Shown piece by piece: positions 16,257 to 25,101 of a stretch of DNA of 64,000 nt. The stretch comes from Pseudomonas mosselii (GTDB lineage: Bacteria; Pseudomonadota; Gammaproteobacteria; Pseudomonadales; Pseudomonadaceae), in NCBI RefSeq assembly GCF_003205295.1, contig NZ_QJRP01000017.1, forward strand, positions 1 to 64,000. Direction: 5' to 3'. Under the pieces are notes generated by a model. That model worked only from the letters and a program-made list of their open reading frames with translations, searched no databases and had not been told where the DNA came from. Every line of letters begins with the position of its first letter. Position 1 is the first letter of the stretch. Both the position numbers and the translations under genes were made by a program.

Positions 16257-19129
16257 CGACGCACCTCCGTCGCTTCGGCCTGGCGCCGCTCCTTGAGCAA
16301 CCTGCGTTGCTCGTCGCTAAAGCGCTGGTAGCGCTTCTGCCACTCCGACGGCTGGAACACCTTGGCCACTTCCACGGCAGTGACCTTGTATTCCGGACAG
16401 TTGGTGGCCCAGTCGGAGTTGTCGGTGGTGATCACGTTGGCGCCGGACTCGGGGAAGTGGAAGGTGGTGTACACCACCCCCGGCGCCACCCGGCCGCTGA
16501 CCCTGGCACGCAGCACGCTCTGCCCGGAGCGACTGCCGATGCCCACCCAGTCACCGTCGCTGATACCCCGACTCTCGGCATCGCTGGGGTGGATCTCCAG
16601 GCGGTCCTCGTCATGCCAGGCGACGTTGTCGGTGCGCCGGGTCTGCGCGCCGACGTTGTACTGGCTGAGGATGCGCCCGGTGGTCAGCAGCAGCGGGTAG
16701 CGGCTGTTGACCTTCTCGTCGGTGGGCACGTAGCCAGTAAGCATGAAACGCCCCTTGCCGCGCACGAACTGGTCGATGTGCATGGTCGGCGTGCCGTCGG
16801 GCGCGGCGTCGTTGCAGGGCCATTGCAGGCTGCCGTGGCGGTCGAGTTCGGCATAGCTGACCCGGCGGAAGGTCGGGGTCAGGCGGGCGATCTCGTCCAT
16901 GATCTCGGCGGGATGCCGGTAGCCCATGGGGTAACCCAAGGCACCGGCCAGGGCCACGGTGGCCTCCCAGTCGGCCTTGCCGGCCAGCGGTTCCATCACC
17001 TTGCGCACCCGCGAGATACGTCGCTCGGCGTTGGTAAAGGTGCCGTCCTTCTCCAGGAACGAGCTGCCCGGCAGGAACACATGGGCGAATTTGGCCGTCT
17101 CGTTGAGGAAGATGTCCTGCACCACCACGCACTCCATCGCCAGCAGCGCGGCGGTGACGTGCTGGGTGTTGGGATCGCTCTGGGCGATGTCCTCGCCCTG
17201 GCAGTACAGCGCCTTGAAGCTGCCGTCCAGCGCGGCCTCGAACATGTTGGGAATACGCAGCCCCGGATCAGGCTGCAAGGTCACGCCCCAGGCCTGCTCG
17301 AACTCGGCGCGCACGCTTTCGTTGGAGATATGCCGGTAGCCGGGCAGCTCGTGAGGGAACGAGCCCATGTCGCATGAGCCCTGCACGTTGTTCTGCCCGC
17401 GCAGCGGGTTGACCCCCACCCCTTCGCGGCCGATGTTGCCGGTGGCCATGGCCAGGTTGGCGATGCCCATCACCGCGGTGCTGCCCTGGCTGTGCTCGGT
17501 CACGCCCAGGCCGTAGTAGATCGCCGCGTTGCCGCCGGTGGCATATAGCCGCGCGGCGGCGCGGATCTGCTCGGCGGGCACGCCGCACACCGGGCCGAGC
17601 ACTTCGGGGGCGTTGTCGGGCTGGGCGACAAAATCGCGCCAGCGGGCGAAGTCCTCGGGCTCGCAACGGGCGTCGACGAACCGCTGGGCCAGCAGGCCCT
17701 CTGTGACGATCACATGGGCCAGGGCGTTGAGCATGGCCACGTTGGTGCCCGGACGCAGTTGCAGGTGCAGCTCGGCGCGGGCATGGGGCGAATCGACCAG
17801 GTCGATGCGCCGCGGGTCGATGACGATCAACCGGGCGCCCTGGCGCAGGCGGCGCTTGAGCTGCGAGCCGAACACCGGATGGGCGTCGGTGGGGTTGGCG
17901 CCGATCACCAGCACCACGTCGGCCTGCATCACCGAGTCGAAGCTCTGGGTACCGGCGGACTCGCCCAGGGTCTGCTTGAGGCCGTAGCCGGTTGGCGAAT
18001 GGCAGACCCGCGCGCAGGTGTCGACGTTGTTGTTGCCGAAGGCCGTGCGCACCAGCTTCTGCACCAGGTACGCCTCTTCGTTGGTACAGCGGCTGGAGGT
18101 GATGCCACCGATGGAATCGCGCCCGTACTTGAGCTGGATCCGCCGGAACTCGCTGGCGGCATAGGTGACCGCTTCGTCCCAGCTGACCTCCTGCCACGGG
18201 TCTTCCAGGCGCTTGCGAATCATCGGCTTGGTGATGCGGTCCGGGTGGGTCGCGTAGCCCCAGGCGAAACGCCCCTTGACGCAGGCATGGCCATGGTTGG
18301 CGCCGCCGTTCTTGTCCGGGACCATGCGCACCAGCTGGTCGCCCTTCATCTCGGCGCGGAACGAGCAACCCACGCCACAGTAGGCACAGGTGGTGATCAC
18401 CGCCCGCTCGGGCTGGCCGAGCCGGACCAGGCTCTTCTCGCTCAGGGTGGCGGTCGGGCAGGCCTGCACGCAGGCGCCGCAGGACACGCATTCGGAGCTG
18501 AGGAAATCGTCGCCCCCGGCCGCCGCCACCCGCGAGTCGAAGCCACGCCCGGTGATGGTCAGGGCGAAGGTGCCCTGGATCTCCTCGCAGGCCCGCACGC
18601 AGCGGTTGCAGACAATGCACTTGCTCGGCTCGTAGTCGAAGTACGGGTTGGACACGTCCTTCTGTTCGCTCAGGTGATTGGCGCCGTCATAGCCGTAGCG
18701 CACCTCGCGCAGGCCGACCTGGCCGGCGACGGTCTGCAGCTCGCAGTTGCCGTTGGCCGAGCAAGTCAGGCAGTCCAGCGGATGGTCGGAGATGTACAGT
18801 TCCATCACGTTGCGCCGCAGGTCGGCCAGGCGCGGTGTCTGGGTGCGCACCACCATGCCTTCGCTGACCGGCGTGGTGCACGAGGCCGGATAACCGCGCA
18901 TGCCGTCGATCTCGACCATGCACATGCGGCACGAGCCGAAAGCCTCGAGGCTGTCGGTGGCGCACAGCTTGGGAATGCTGGTGCCGAGCAAGGCAGCGGC
19001 GCGCATCACCGAGGTGCCGCCGGGCACGCTGATCGAACGGCCATCGATGACCAGGCTGACCTGCACCTCGCTGACCCGCTCCGGGGTGCCCAGGTCGATA
19101 TCGCTGCGGGGGTCGAAGTAATTGATCAT
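16253..19129 (-). CDS. fdsA: NAD-dependent formate dehydrogenase alpha (catalytic) subunit
   Basis: A 958-residue molybdenum- or tungsten-bis-MGD enzyme oxidising formate to CO2. In order: an N-terminal [2Fe-2S] domain (GSCRMCMVEIDG), a His/Cys cluster site (HPLDCLTCSANGNCELQ), two [4Fe-4S] motifs (CIVCNRCVRACEE and CVSCGACVQACPT), a cluster next to the active site (TTCAYCGVGC), and the catalytic region. The metal-ligand cysteine is in CARVCHSPTGYG near residue 378, so this is a Cys form, not selenocysteine. The start at 19129 overlaps the end of fdsB by four bases. Electrons would pass to FdsB and NAD. Confidence 0.96.
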   Translation of the reverse strand: MINYFDPRSDIDLGTPERVSEVQVSLVIDGRSISVPGGTSVMRAAALLGTSIPKLCATDSLEAFGSCRMCMVEIDGMRGYPASCTTPVSEGMVVRTQTPRLADLRRNVMELYISDHPLDCLTCSANGNCELQTVAGQVGLREVRYGYDGANHLSEQKDVSNPYFDYEPSKCIVCNRCVRACEEIQGTFALTITGRGFDSRVAAAGGDDFLSSECVSCGACVQACPTATLSEKSLVRLGQPERAVITTCAYCGVGCSFRAEMKGDQLVRMVPDKNGGANHGHACVKGRFAWGYATHPDRITKPMIRKRLEDPWQEVSWDEAVTYAASEFRRIQLKYGRDSIGGITSSRCTNEEAYLVQKLVRTAFGNNNVDTCARVCHSPTGYGLKQTLGESAGTQSFDSVMQADVVLVIGANPTDAHPVFGSQLKRRLRQGARLIVIDPRRIDLVDSPHARAELHLQLRPGTNVAMLNALAHVIVTEGLLAQRFVDARCEPEDFARWRDFVAQPDNAPEVLGPVCGVPAEQIRAAARLYATGGNAAIYYGLGVTEHSQGSTAVMGIANLAMATGNIGREGVGVNPLRGQNNVQGSCDMGSFPHELPGYRHISNESVRAEFEQAWGVTLQPDPGLRIPNMFEAALDGSFKALYCQGEDIAQSDPNTQHVTAALLAMECVVVQDIFLNETAKFAHVFLPGSSFLEKDGTFTNAERRISRVRKVMEPLAGKADWEATVALAGALGYPMGYRHPAEIMDEIARLTPTFRRVSYAELDRHGSLQWPCNDAAPDGTPTMHIDQFVRGKGRFMLTGYVPTDEKVNSRYPLLLTTGRILSQYNVGAQTRRTDNVAWHDEDRLEIHPSDAESRGISDGDWVGIGSRSGQSVLRARVSGRVAPGVVYTTFHFPESGANVITTDNSDWATNCPEYKVTAVEVAKVFQPSEWQKRYQRFSDEQRRLLKERRQAEATEVRR

Positions 19130-20670
19130 TGCGCGGCCTCCAGGCCGAAATCGGCGGGGAAGTGCTTGAGGGCGCTGACCACGGGGTACGGGGTCATCCC
19201 GCCCATGGCGCACAGCGAGCCATATTGCATCGTGTCGCACAGGTCGCGCAGCAGGCCGGCCTGGCTTTCTCGGTAGGCCGGGTCGGTACTGGCGATCAGC
19301 CGATCGACAACCTCCACGCCGCGGGTCGAACCGAGCCGGCACGGCGTGCACTTGCCGCAGGACTCCTCGGCGCAGAACTGCAGGGCGAAGCGGGCCATGC
19401 CCGCCATGTTCAGGGTGTCGTCGGCCAGCACCACGCCACCGTGGCCGAGCATGGCCCCCAGGGCGGCGAAAGCCTCATAGTCCAGCGGGGTGTCGAATTG
19501 CGCGGGCGGCACCCAGGCGCCCAGCGGGCCGCCGACCTGCGCCGCCTTGATCGGCCGGCCACTGGCGGTGCCGCCGCCGTAGCCTTCCACCAGCTCGCGC
19601 AGGGTCAGGCCGAAGGCCCGTTCCACCAAGCCGCCATGGCGGACATTGCCGGCCAGCTGGAACGGCAAGGTGCCCGTCGAGCGGCCCATGCCGAAGTCGC
19701 GGTAGAACGCCGCGCCCTTGGCCAGGATGATCGGCACCGAGGCCAGGGTGAGCACGTTGTGCACCAGCGTCGGCTGGCCGAACAGGCCCTCGAGCGCCGG
19801 CAGCGGCGGCTTGGCCCGGACGATGCCACGCTTGCCCTCGAGGGATTCGAGCAGCGCGGTTTCCTCGCCGCAGATATACGCGCCAGCCCCCACCCGCACC
19901 TGCAGGTCGAAGGCCACGCCGTTGCCGGCGACATCCAGGTACCCGGCCTCGCGAGCCAGCAGGATGGCCTCGTTCAGCGCACGCACGGCATCCGGGTATT
20001 CCGAGCGCACATAGATGTAGCCCTTGCTCGCCCCCACGGCGAGGCCGGCGATGATCATGCCCTCGATCAGCAGGAACGGATCGCCCTCCATCAGCATACG
20101 GTCGGCAAAGGTGCCGGAGTCGCCTTCGTCGGCGTTGCACACCACGTACTTCTGCCCGGCCGGCGCCTGGCGCACGGTGCGCCACTTGATGCCCGCCGGG
20201 AACGCCGCGCCACCCCTGCCCCGCAGCCCGGAGTCGAGCACCGCGGCGACTACCTCGTCGCCATCCAGCAGCGTGGCCTGGCGCAGGCCTTCGAAGCCGC
20301 CGTTGGCGTGATAGTCGTCAAGCGACAGCGGCCGGGTGATGCCGGCGCGGGCGAACAGCAGGCGTTGCTGGGACTTCAGGTAGGGAATCGCTTCCACCGG
20401 TCCCAGCGCCAGGGCATGGCTGCCGGGGTCGCCCGCCAGGTCGTCAAGCAGGCCGGGCACATCCTCGGGGGTGACCGGCCCGAAGCCCAGGCGGCCTTGG
20501 GCGGTGTCCAGCTCCACCAGCGGCTCCAGCCAGTACAGGCCACGGGAGCTGGTGCGCTTGATATGCAGCGGCAGGCGCCGCTGCGCGGCCTCACGGACCA
20601 ACGCCTCGGCCACCTGGTCGGCACCGACGGCGCAGGCCAGCGAATCGCAGGGGATGCACAGGTTCAGCAT
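19126..20670 (-). CDS. fdsB: NAD-dependent formate dehydrogenase beta (diaphorase) subunit
   Basis: A 514-residue NuoF-like subunit. The N-terminal part is a thioredoxin-like extension. Next come the FMN site (GLRGRGGAAFPAGIKW), the NADH and glycine-rich region (CGEETALLESLEGKRG) and the C-terminal [4Fe-4S] ligands (ESCGKCTPCRLG). It receives electrons from the alpha subunit and reduces NAD. The start at 20670 overlaps the end of fdsG by seven bases, with GGAGG upstream, so translation is coupled. Confidence 0.95.
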   Translation of the reverse strand: MLNLCIPCDSLACAVGADQVAEALVREAAQRRLPLHIKRTSSRGLYWLEPLVELDTAQGRLGFGPVTPEDVPGLLDDLAGDPGSHALALGPVEAIPYLKSQQRLLFARAGITRPLSLDDYHANGGFEGLRQATLLDGDEVVAAVLDSGLRGRGGAAFPAGIKWRTVRQAPAGQKYVVCNADEGDSGTFADRMLMEGDPFLLIEGMIIAGLAVGASKGYIYVRSEYPDAVRALNEAILLAREAGYLDVAGNGVAFDLQVRVGAGAYICGEETALLESLEGKRGIVRAKPPLPALEGLFGQPTLVHNVLTLASVPIILAKGAAFYRDFGMGRSTGTLPFQLAGNVRHGGLVERAFGLTLRELVEGYGGGTASGRPIKAAQVGGPLGAWVPPAQFDTPLDYEAFAALGAMLGHGGVVLADDTLNMAGMARFALQFCAEESCGKCTPCRLGSTRGVEVVDRLIASTDPAYRESQAGLLRDLCDTMQYGSLCAMGGMTPYPVVSALKHFPADFGLEAAQ

Positions 20671-21149
20671 GCCTTCACCTCCTCGCGGCAAGCGGCCACC
20701 AACGCCTGCAGGCGTTCGGGGGTGACGCGGGCGTGGAGCCGGCCATCGAGTTCCAGGGCCGGCGAGCAGGCGCAGGCGCCCAGGCAATACACCGGGCGCA
20801 GGTCGAGCGCGCCATCCTCGGTGCGACCGTTGTCATCCAGCCCGAGCTGCTCGCGCAACTGCGCGGCCAGCGCCTCGGCGCCTCGGCTCTGGCAGGACTC
20901 GGCGCGGCACAGGCGCAAGGTATGGCGGGCCGCTGGCGTGGTACGAAAATCGTGGTAGAAGCTGATCACCCCGCGCACCTCGGCCTGGCTGAGGTTGAGG
21001 GCATGGGCGATCTCGGCGACGGCGCTGTCGGGAATGTAGCCGGCGCCGGCCTGGATGGCGTGGAGAATCGGCAACAGGGCGCCGGGGGTGTCCTGCTCAC
21101 GGGCGAGGACGCGTTGGATCAGGGGCAGGTGGTTCGAGTCATCAGGCAT
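20664..21149 (-). CDS. fdsG: NAD-dependent formate dehydrogenase gamma subunit
   Basis: A 161-residue NuoE-like subunit with a thioredoxin fold. Four cysteines of a [2Fe-2S] cluster lie in CRAESCQSRG and YCLGACACSP. The helical N-terminus has IPDSAVAEIAHALNLS, typical of this family. It is the first gene of the fdsGBAD operon. The fdsC (fdhD-like) chaperone gene and a LysR regulator, often linked to this operon, are absent from this window. Confidence 0.94.
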   Translation of the reverse strand: MPDDSNHLPLIQRVLAREQDTPGALLPILHAIQAGAGYIPDSAVAEIAHALNLSQAEVRGVISFYHDFRTTPAARHTLRLCRAESCQSRGAEALAAQLREQLGLDDNGRTEDGALDLRPVYCLGACACSPALELDGRLHARVTPERLQALVAACREEVKAC

Positions 21150-21394
21150 ACAGCGGACCTCGGCATCCCGGGGCGGCCCGTTCGTGGGCGACTGTCCGGC
21201 GGTGTTCAGCTGCGGTGCGCGGGCCAGGTCACGGTGGCGGCAGGCCAGGCACCCTCCTTGTCTATGGCCGGGCGTCTAGCTGCGCTCGGTCCACGGGCAT
21301 CCTCAGAGCATGGCAGTTATTGCGCGAGGGGGTTGTGCGCGGGCGACCCGGCGCGTCCTGAAACCGACCATTGGAGGTGCCACACTGGGCTACG
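21150..21394. other. Upstream region of the fds operon, no feature recognised
   Basis: This stretch and the repeats after it make a 628-bp gap without a gene between fdsG and the glutathionylspermidine synthase-like gene. I see no convincing coding frame or regulator-binding palindrome before the repeat element at 21395. The fds promoter should lie here. Confidence 0.5.
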
Positions 21395-21577
21395 GGCCAA
21401 TGCCAGTCAGTTAAGCCAATTGGGGTCGCTCTGCGACCCTTCGCGGGTAAACCCGCTCCCACAAGTACAGCGCTCGATTCAGCGTTTGCGCGATCCTGTG
21501 GGAGCGGGTTTACCCGCGAAGGGCTGCAAAGCAGGCCCAATAGGTGGGATGAAGCGCTAACTGACTGGCATTAGGCC
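21395..21577. mobile_element. MITE-like element with terminal inverted repeats around a REP pair
   Basis: The ends carry a perfect 15-bp inverted repeat, AATGCCAGTCAGTTA at 21399-21413 and its complement at 21558-21572, flanked on both sides by GGCC or AGGCC. Inside is a second inverted pair, TCGCGGGTAAACCCGCTCCC and its complement (about 21441-21520). The nested symmetry and total size of about 183 bp suit a non-autonomous element. There is no coding frame inside. Confidence 0.62.
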
Positions 21578-21590
21578 ACGGGCTTGCTTG

Positions 21591-21707
21591 TGTGGGAGCG
21601 GCCTTGTGGCGCGAAAGGGCTGCGAAGCAGCCCCGGCGATCTTTGCATCACTGCTGAAATCCTGGGGCTGCTACGCAGCCCTTTCGCGACACAAGGCCGC
21701 TCCCACA
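21591..21707. repeat. BIME-like inverted pair, GGGAGCGGCCTTGTG type
   Basis: Outer arms TGTGGGAGCGGCCTTGTGGC and its complement, with inner arms AGGGCTGCGAAGCAGCCCC and partner. It is a variant of the roughly 115-bp family at 3438, 4487, 12185 and 56372. Confidence 0.85.
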
Positions 21708-21777
21708 GGGGGACAGCACCCTGTGCGACAGCGCAGCCCGAAGGGCTGGACGATCTCCTGCAGGAGAGCGCTGGCGG

Positions 21778-22935
21778 TCAGTCCAGCACTACATGGGGCA
21801 GGAAGCGCGAGCTGTCCTTGGTGATCAGCGTGTCGTCTTCACGAATGCCGATCCCCGAGGCCAGGTCGCCGATCACCCAGGAGCCGATCAGGGTGTAGCT
21901 GTCGCCGAACTTCGGCAACGGCGCAAAGCCCTGCAGGATGTACGGCGCATCGTCGTAGGGCCCGTCCTCGAACACCCGCTGGTCGTCGGCGGTGCGGATA
22001 TCCACGTTGGCCCCCTCGCGGGAAAAGTACGGCTTGCGCACCCAGCCCTTGGGCACCGGGCGTCGCGGATCTTCGTCGAGGAACGCCGGCAGCAGGTTCG
22101 GGTGCCCTTCGTGCCACTCCCACAACAGCGGCAGGATGCCCTTGTTGGAGATCAGTGCCTTCCACGCCGGTTCCACGAACTGGGTATCGCAGCCGGCGAT
22201 GGCCTGGCCGAAATCCTCATGGAAGATATGCTCCCAGGCGTGCAGCTTGAACAGGCGCGGAATCGGCCGGCCATCGAGGTCGACGAAGCGTCCCTCGCCA
22301 GTCAGGCCGATATCCTCCAGGTCGATGTGCCGGGTACTGATACCCACGTGCCCGGCCATCTTGCGCAGAAAGTCCGTGGTGCCACGATCCTCGACGGAGC
22401 CGGCAATGGCCGAGAAGTAGAACGGGCTTTCGCGCTCGAAGGCGCCAAAGGCCCGCACCAGATCCTCGGCCAGGGTGTTGAACTGGCTGGCATGGGCCGG
22501 CAGCACACCACGCTCGATCTGCTGCTCCAGCCAGATCAGCTGGAACGCCGCCGCCTCGTACAGCGAGGTCGGCGTGTCGTAGTTGGCCTCGATCAGCTTG
22601 GCCGGGCTGTTGCCATCGTAGCTGAAGTCGAAGCGCCCATAGAGGTGCGGATGCCCCTGCCTCCACGAACGGCGTACCAGGTCGAAGAACGCCGGCGGGA
22701 TAGCCAGGCGGGTCATCAACGCCTCGCTGTCGACGATGCGCTCGACCGCATCCAGGCACATGGCGTGCAGCTCCTGCGTGGGCGCCTCCAGGTCACGGCT
22801 GACCTGGGCCTCGCTGAACTGGTAGTAGCCGCGCTCGTCCCAGTAACGCTCGCCGTCGATGGTGTGGAAGGTGAAACCTTCGCGTTCGGCGGTGGCGCGC
22901 CAGTCCGGACGTTCGTCGATGCTGATCTTGCGCAT
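21778..22935 (-). CDS. Glutathionylspermidine synthase-like ATP-grasp protein (YjfC/YgiC type)
   Basis: A 385-residue protein related to the synthetase half of glutathionylspermidine synthase. Family segments include FDFSYDGNSPAKLIEANYDT near residues 100-120, WEHIFHEDFGQAIA, and PRRPVPKGWVRKPYFSREGAN, followed by a late acidic ATP and metal region. YjfC/YgiC-type proteins lack the amidase domain, and their true ligase substrate is not established. ATG 22935 is favoured over a TTG at 22941; it directly follows the stop of the DUF1190 gene. It is the last gene of the yjf-like operon. Confidence 0.88.
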   Translation of the reverse strand: MRKISIDERPDWRATAEREGFTFHTIDGERYWDERGYYQFSEAQVSRDLEAPTQELHAMCLDAVERIVDSEALMTRLAIPPAFFDLVRRSWRQGHPHLYGRFDFSYDGNSPAKLIEANYDTPTSLYEAAAFQLIWLEQQIERGVLPAHASQFNTLAEDLVRAFGAFERESPFYFSAIAGSVEDRGTTDFLRKMAGHVGISTRHIDLEDIGLTGEGRFVDLDGRPIPRLFKLHAWEHIFHEDFGQAIAGCDTQFVEPAWKALISNKGILPLLWEWHEGHPNLLPAFLDEDPRRPVPKGWVRKPYFSREGANVDIRTADDQRVFEDGPYDDAPYILQGFAPLPKFGDSYTLIGSWVIGDLASGIGIREDDTLITKDSSRFLPHVVLD

Positions 22936-22937
22936 GC

Positions 22938-23690
22938 TCAACCGCCGAAGCTGAAACCGCCGCTGCTCTTGCCGCCCCAGCCGCTGCGTGCAGTGGCCTG
23001 GCTGCCGAAGCCGCCGCGGGAGATCGACGAGGACACGCTGGAGCGGGTCGATTTGCTGGAATTGTAGCTGCGCCCGCTTGAACTGCCGGAGTAGTAACTG
23101 GAATAGCTGCCACCGCTCTGCTGGGCCTGGTCGGAACGCTCGAAGCGCTTGCCCTGGTCGATCTGCTGGCCGAGCGTGGTGCTGCGGTATCCGCCGCTGC
23201 TGTCACGGTACTGATAGACCGGCTGCGAGTAGTACTGGCGGTTGCCGCCACTGAGCACCTGGCCGAGCAGCAGGCCGGTAAGCAGGCCGTTGAAGTTGCT
23301 GCCGCCGCTGCTGGCCTGGCCGCTGTTCTCGACCTGGGCGCGAGCCGCATCGACCTGGGACTGGCTCACCTCGCCCGACACCGCCAGTTCGAAGCCGCCG
23401 AGGCGCGGCATGTAGCGATTGTCACTGGTGACCTGGCAATAGTCCGGCACGAAGTCGGCCTCGCAGGCCGCCTTGTCACCGTAGGTCGGGGCGATACGAC
23501 GGTGGTCGGCCAGCGCTTGCATGTAGGCGTCGGAACACACATCCACCGGCATCTTGTCATCGACGCAAGCCTGGACGGTGGTGTAATTGCTGCGCTTGCT
23601 GACCGTGTAGGTCTCCTCGGGCGCGCTGCACGCGGTAAGCGCCAGCGGCAGGGAGCTGGCCAGCACCAGCTTGACGGAACTTCGTCTCAT
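22938..23690 (-). CDS. DUF1190 (YgiB/YjfM-like) lipoprotein
   Basis: A 250-residue predicted lipoprotein: LPLALTACSAPEE gives a lipobox with Cys21. The mature part has several cysteines (QACVDDKMPVDVCSDAYM, YGDKAACEADFVPDYCQV), then a long low-complexity Ser/Gly/Tyr-rich tail ending GKSSGGFSFGG. YgiB and its partner YgiC are usually adjacent, as here. The next gene starts two bases after this stop, so they are co-translated. Envelope localisation is firm; function is unknown. Confidence 0.85.
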   Translation of the reverse strand: MRRSSVKLVLASSLPLALTACSAPEETYTVSKRSNYTTVQACVDDKMPVDVCSDAYMQALADHRRIAPTYGDKAACEADFVPDYCQVTSDNRYMPRLGGFELAVSGEVSQSQVDAARAQVENSGQASSGGSNFNGLLTGLLLGQVLSGGNRQYYSQPVYQYRDSSGGYRSTTLGQQIDQGKRFERSDQAQQSGGSYSSYYSGSSSGRSYNSSKSTRSSVSSSISRGGFGSQATARSGWGGKSSGGFSFGG

Positions 23691-23715
23691 GTAGGGCTCC
23701 TTGCGCGCTAACGGC

Positions 23716-24141
23716 TCAGACCGACGGGGTCATGCAGGCCGAGTTGAGGAAGCCCACGCTGATCGCCACGGCGGCGGCGTAGATCGCGGCAGCCATTTCG
23801 CCCTTGGCGATGCGGCTGGCCAGGCCCTTGAGCACCAGGCTGGTGATGCCGAAGGCCAACAGCTGTACTACCGCGGCAATCACCACCCAGACCACGAAAT
23901 CGAGCAGGCTGACGCTGTAGGCGATGATGTTGCTGGCCGGCAGCGAGAAGCCGATCAGCGCGCCGCCCAGGGCAATGGCCGCGGCGCTGTTATTGTCGCG
24001 GATCAGGGCGAACTCGCGGTGCGGGGTGAGGTGCGTGTAGATGAACTGGAATACCCAGAACAGCACCAGCGCCACGCTGATGTAGAGGATGAAGCCGATC
24101 ACTGCCTGGGCGTTGAGCGACATGCGAAGAGCGTCGAGCAT
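23716..24141 (-). CDS. DUF350 (YjfL-like) membrane protein
   Basis: A 141-residue protein with four membrane segments, including VIGFILYISVALVLFWVFQF and a second repeat around LDFVVWVVIAAVVQLLAFG. The family-typical loop IRDNNSAAAIALGGALIGF lies between them. DUF350 proteins are two-repeat inner-membrane proteins without an assigned activity. The position between the DUF2491 and YgiB-like genes matches the E. coli yjfIJKLMC order. Confidence 0.88.
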   Translation of the reverse strand: MLDALRMSLNAQAVIGFILYISVALVLFWVFQFIYTHLTPHREFALIRDNNSAAAIALGGALIGFSLPASNIIAYSVSLLDFVVWVVIAAVVQLLAFGITSLVLKGLASRIAKGEMAAAIYAAAVAISVGFLNSACMTPSV

Positions 24142-24153
24142 GGTGAATCCTTG

Positions 24154-24810
24154 TCAGATGACGTTGAAGTCCGTTGATTGCAGGGTGACACCCACCGAAG
24201 TGGTCAGGCTGACATTACCGTCCTCGTCCTCCTCCACCGACAACAGGAGGAATTCGCGGCGATCGGTCAGGCCGGTTTCGCGGGCATACAGCATCGACAG
24301 ATGCTGGATGCGGTAGCTGGTTTCGGGGCTGGTGACCCACTCGCTGATCGGCGTCAGCTCGGTCTGGCCTTCTTCGCTGCCCCACTGGCGGACGAACTCG
24401 TAGCCTTCATGCTCGTAGTACGGCAGGCCGATGTTCGACTCAGGGCCGACCAGGCGCTTGAGTTCGGCGTCGCTGCTGACCGGCACCACGCTGTAGTAGC
24501 CGAACAGGATGATATCGCGCACATCGTCGGCCGACGCACCGTTCATCACCACCTGCAGCCAGTAATCCTCGTCTTCCATGTAGAAGCGCGCCAGGCGCAC
24601 CGACTGGCCGAGGTCGACTTCACCGACGGCCCAAACCACTTCCTGACCGGGCACTTCCAGCTCGCTATGGCCATCGAGCAGCAGCTTGAGCGAAGGGTCG
24701 AGCTTGAGCATGCGCCCGCTGCCCAGGCCAAACGGCAGGTTGCCTTGGACCGGGCTGCCGGCGGCAGGTTTGGGGGCTTCGAAGCCCATGAAGCGTTTCA
24801 ACCAACCCAC
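24154..24810 (-). CDS. DUF2491 (YjfK-like) protein
   Basis: A 218-residue soluble protein beginning VGWLKRFMGFEAPKP from a GTG at 24810. The GTG is chosen because AGGAG sits seven bases before it; the ATG inside that spacer is out of frame. Family segments include GWLKRFMG, a hydrophobic beta-rich middle with VRDIILFGYY, and an acidic late part SVEEDEDGNVS. It has no enzymatic motif. It lies 12 bp before the DUF350 gene and after pspA, so it is part of one operon. Confidence 0.82.
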   Translation of the reverse strand: MGWLKRFMGFEAPKPAAGSPVQGNLPFGLGSGRMLKLDPSLKLLLDGHSELEVPGQEVVWAVGEVDLGQSVRLARFYMEDEDYWLQVVMNGASADDVRDIILFGYYSVVPVSSDAELKRLVGPESNIGLPYYEHEGYEFVRQWGSEEGQTELTPISEWVTSPETSYRIQHLSMLYARETGLTDRREFLLLSVEEDEDGNVSLTTSVGVTLQSTDFNVI

Positions 24811-25003
24811 GGGGCATCTCCTGGGTGAGAGGGTGACGGAACCGGAGCCAATGCAGGTGCTGAAGCGAACAGGCGGGGCCTGTGGGGAGAAGGCGACATT
24901 GAAGATCCCTTGGGTCGCGGCAGTCCTTTGGCGGGGGCGACACGATACTGCTTTTCGTGCGCCCCGCCAACGGGTCTGGGGCAAGGTTTTACGCCAGCCG
25001 GAC

Positions 25004-25087
25004 CGGCCTCATCGCGGGGCAAGCCCGCTCCCATAAAGCCGGTGCAGATTTTACTCGTGGGAGCAGGCTTGCCCCGCGATGAGGCCG
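25004..25087. repeat. REP pair, GGGGCAAGCCC type
   Basis: CGGCCTCATCGCGGGGCAAG and its inverted partner CTTGCCCCGCGATGAGGCCG flank a spacer of about 30 bp. It lies in the gap of about 290 bp between the pspA-like gene and the DUF2491 gene, so it may reduce read-through within the operon. Confidence 0.85.
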
Positions 25088-25101
25088 CCCCACTCAGCGG
25101 A

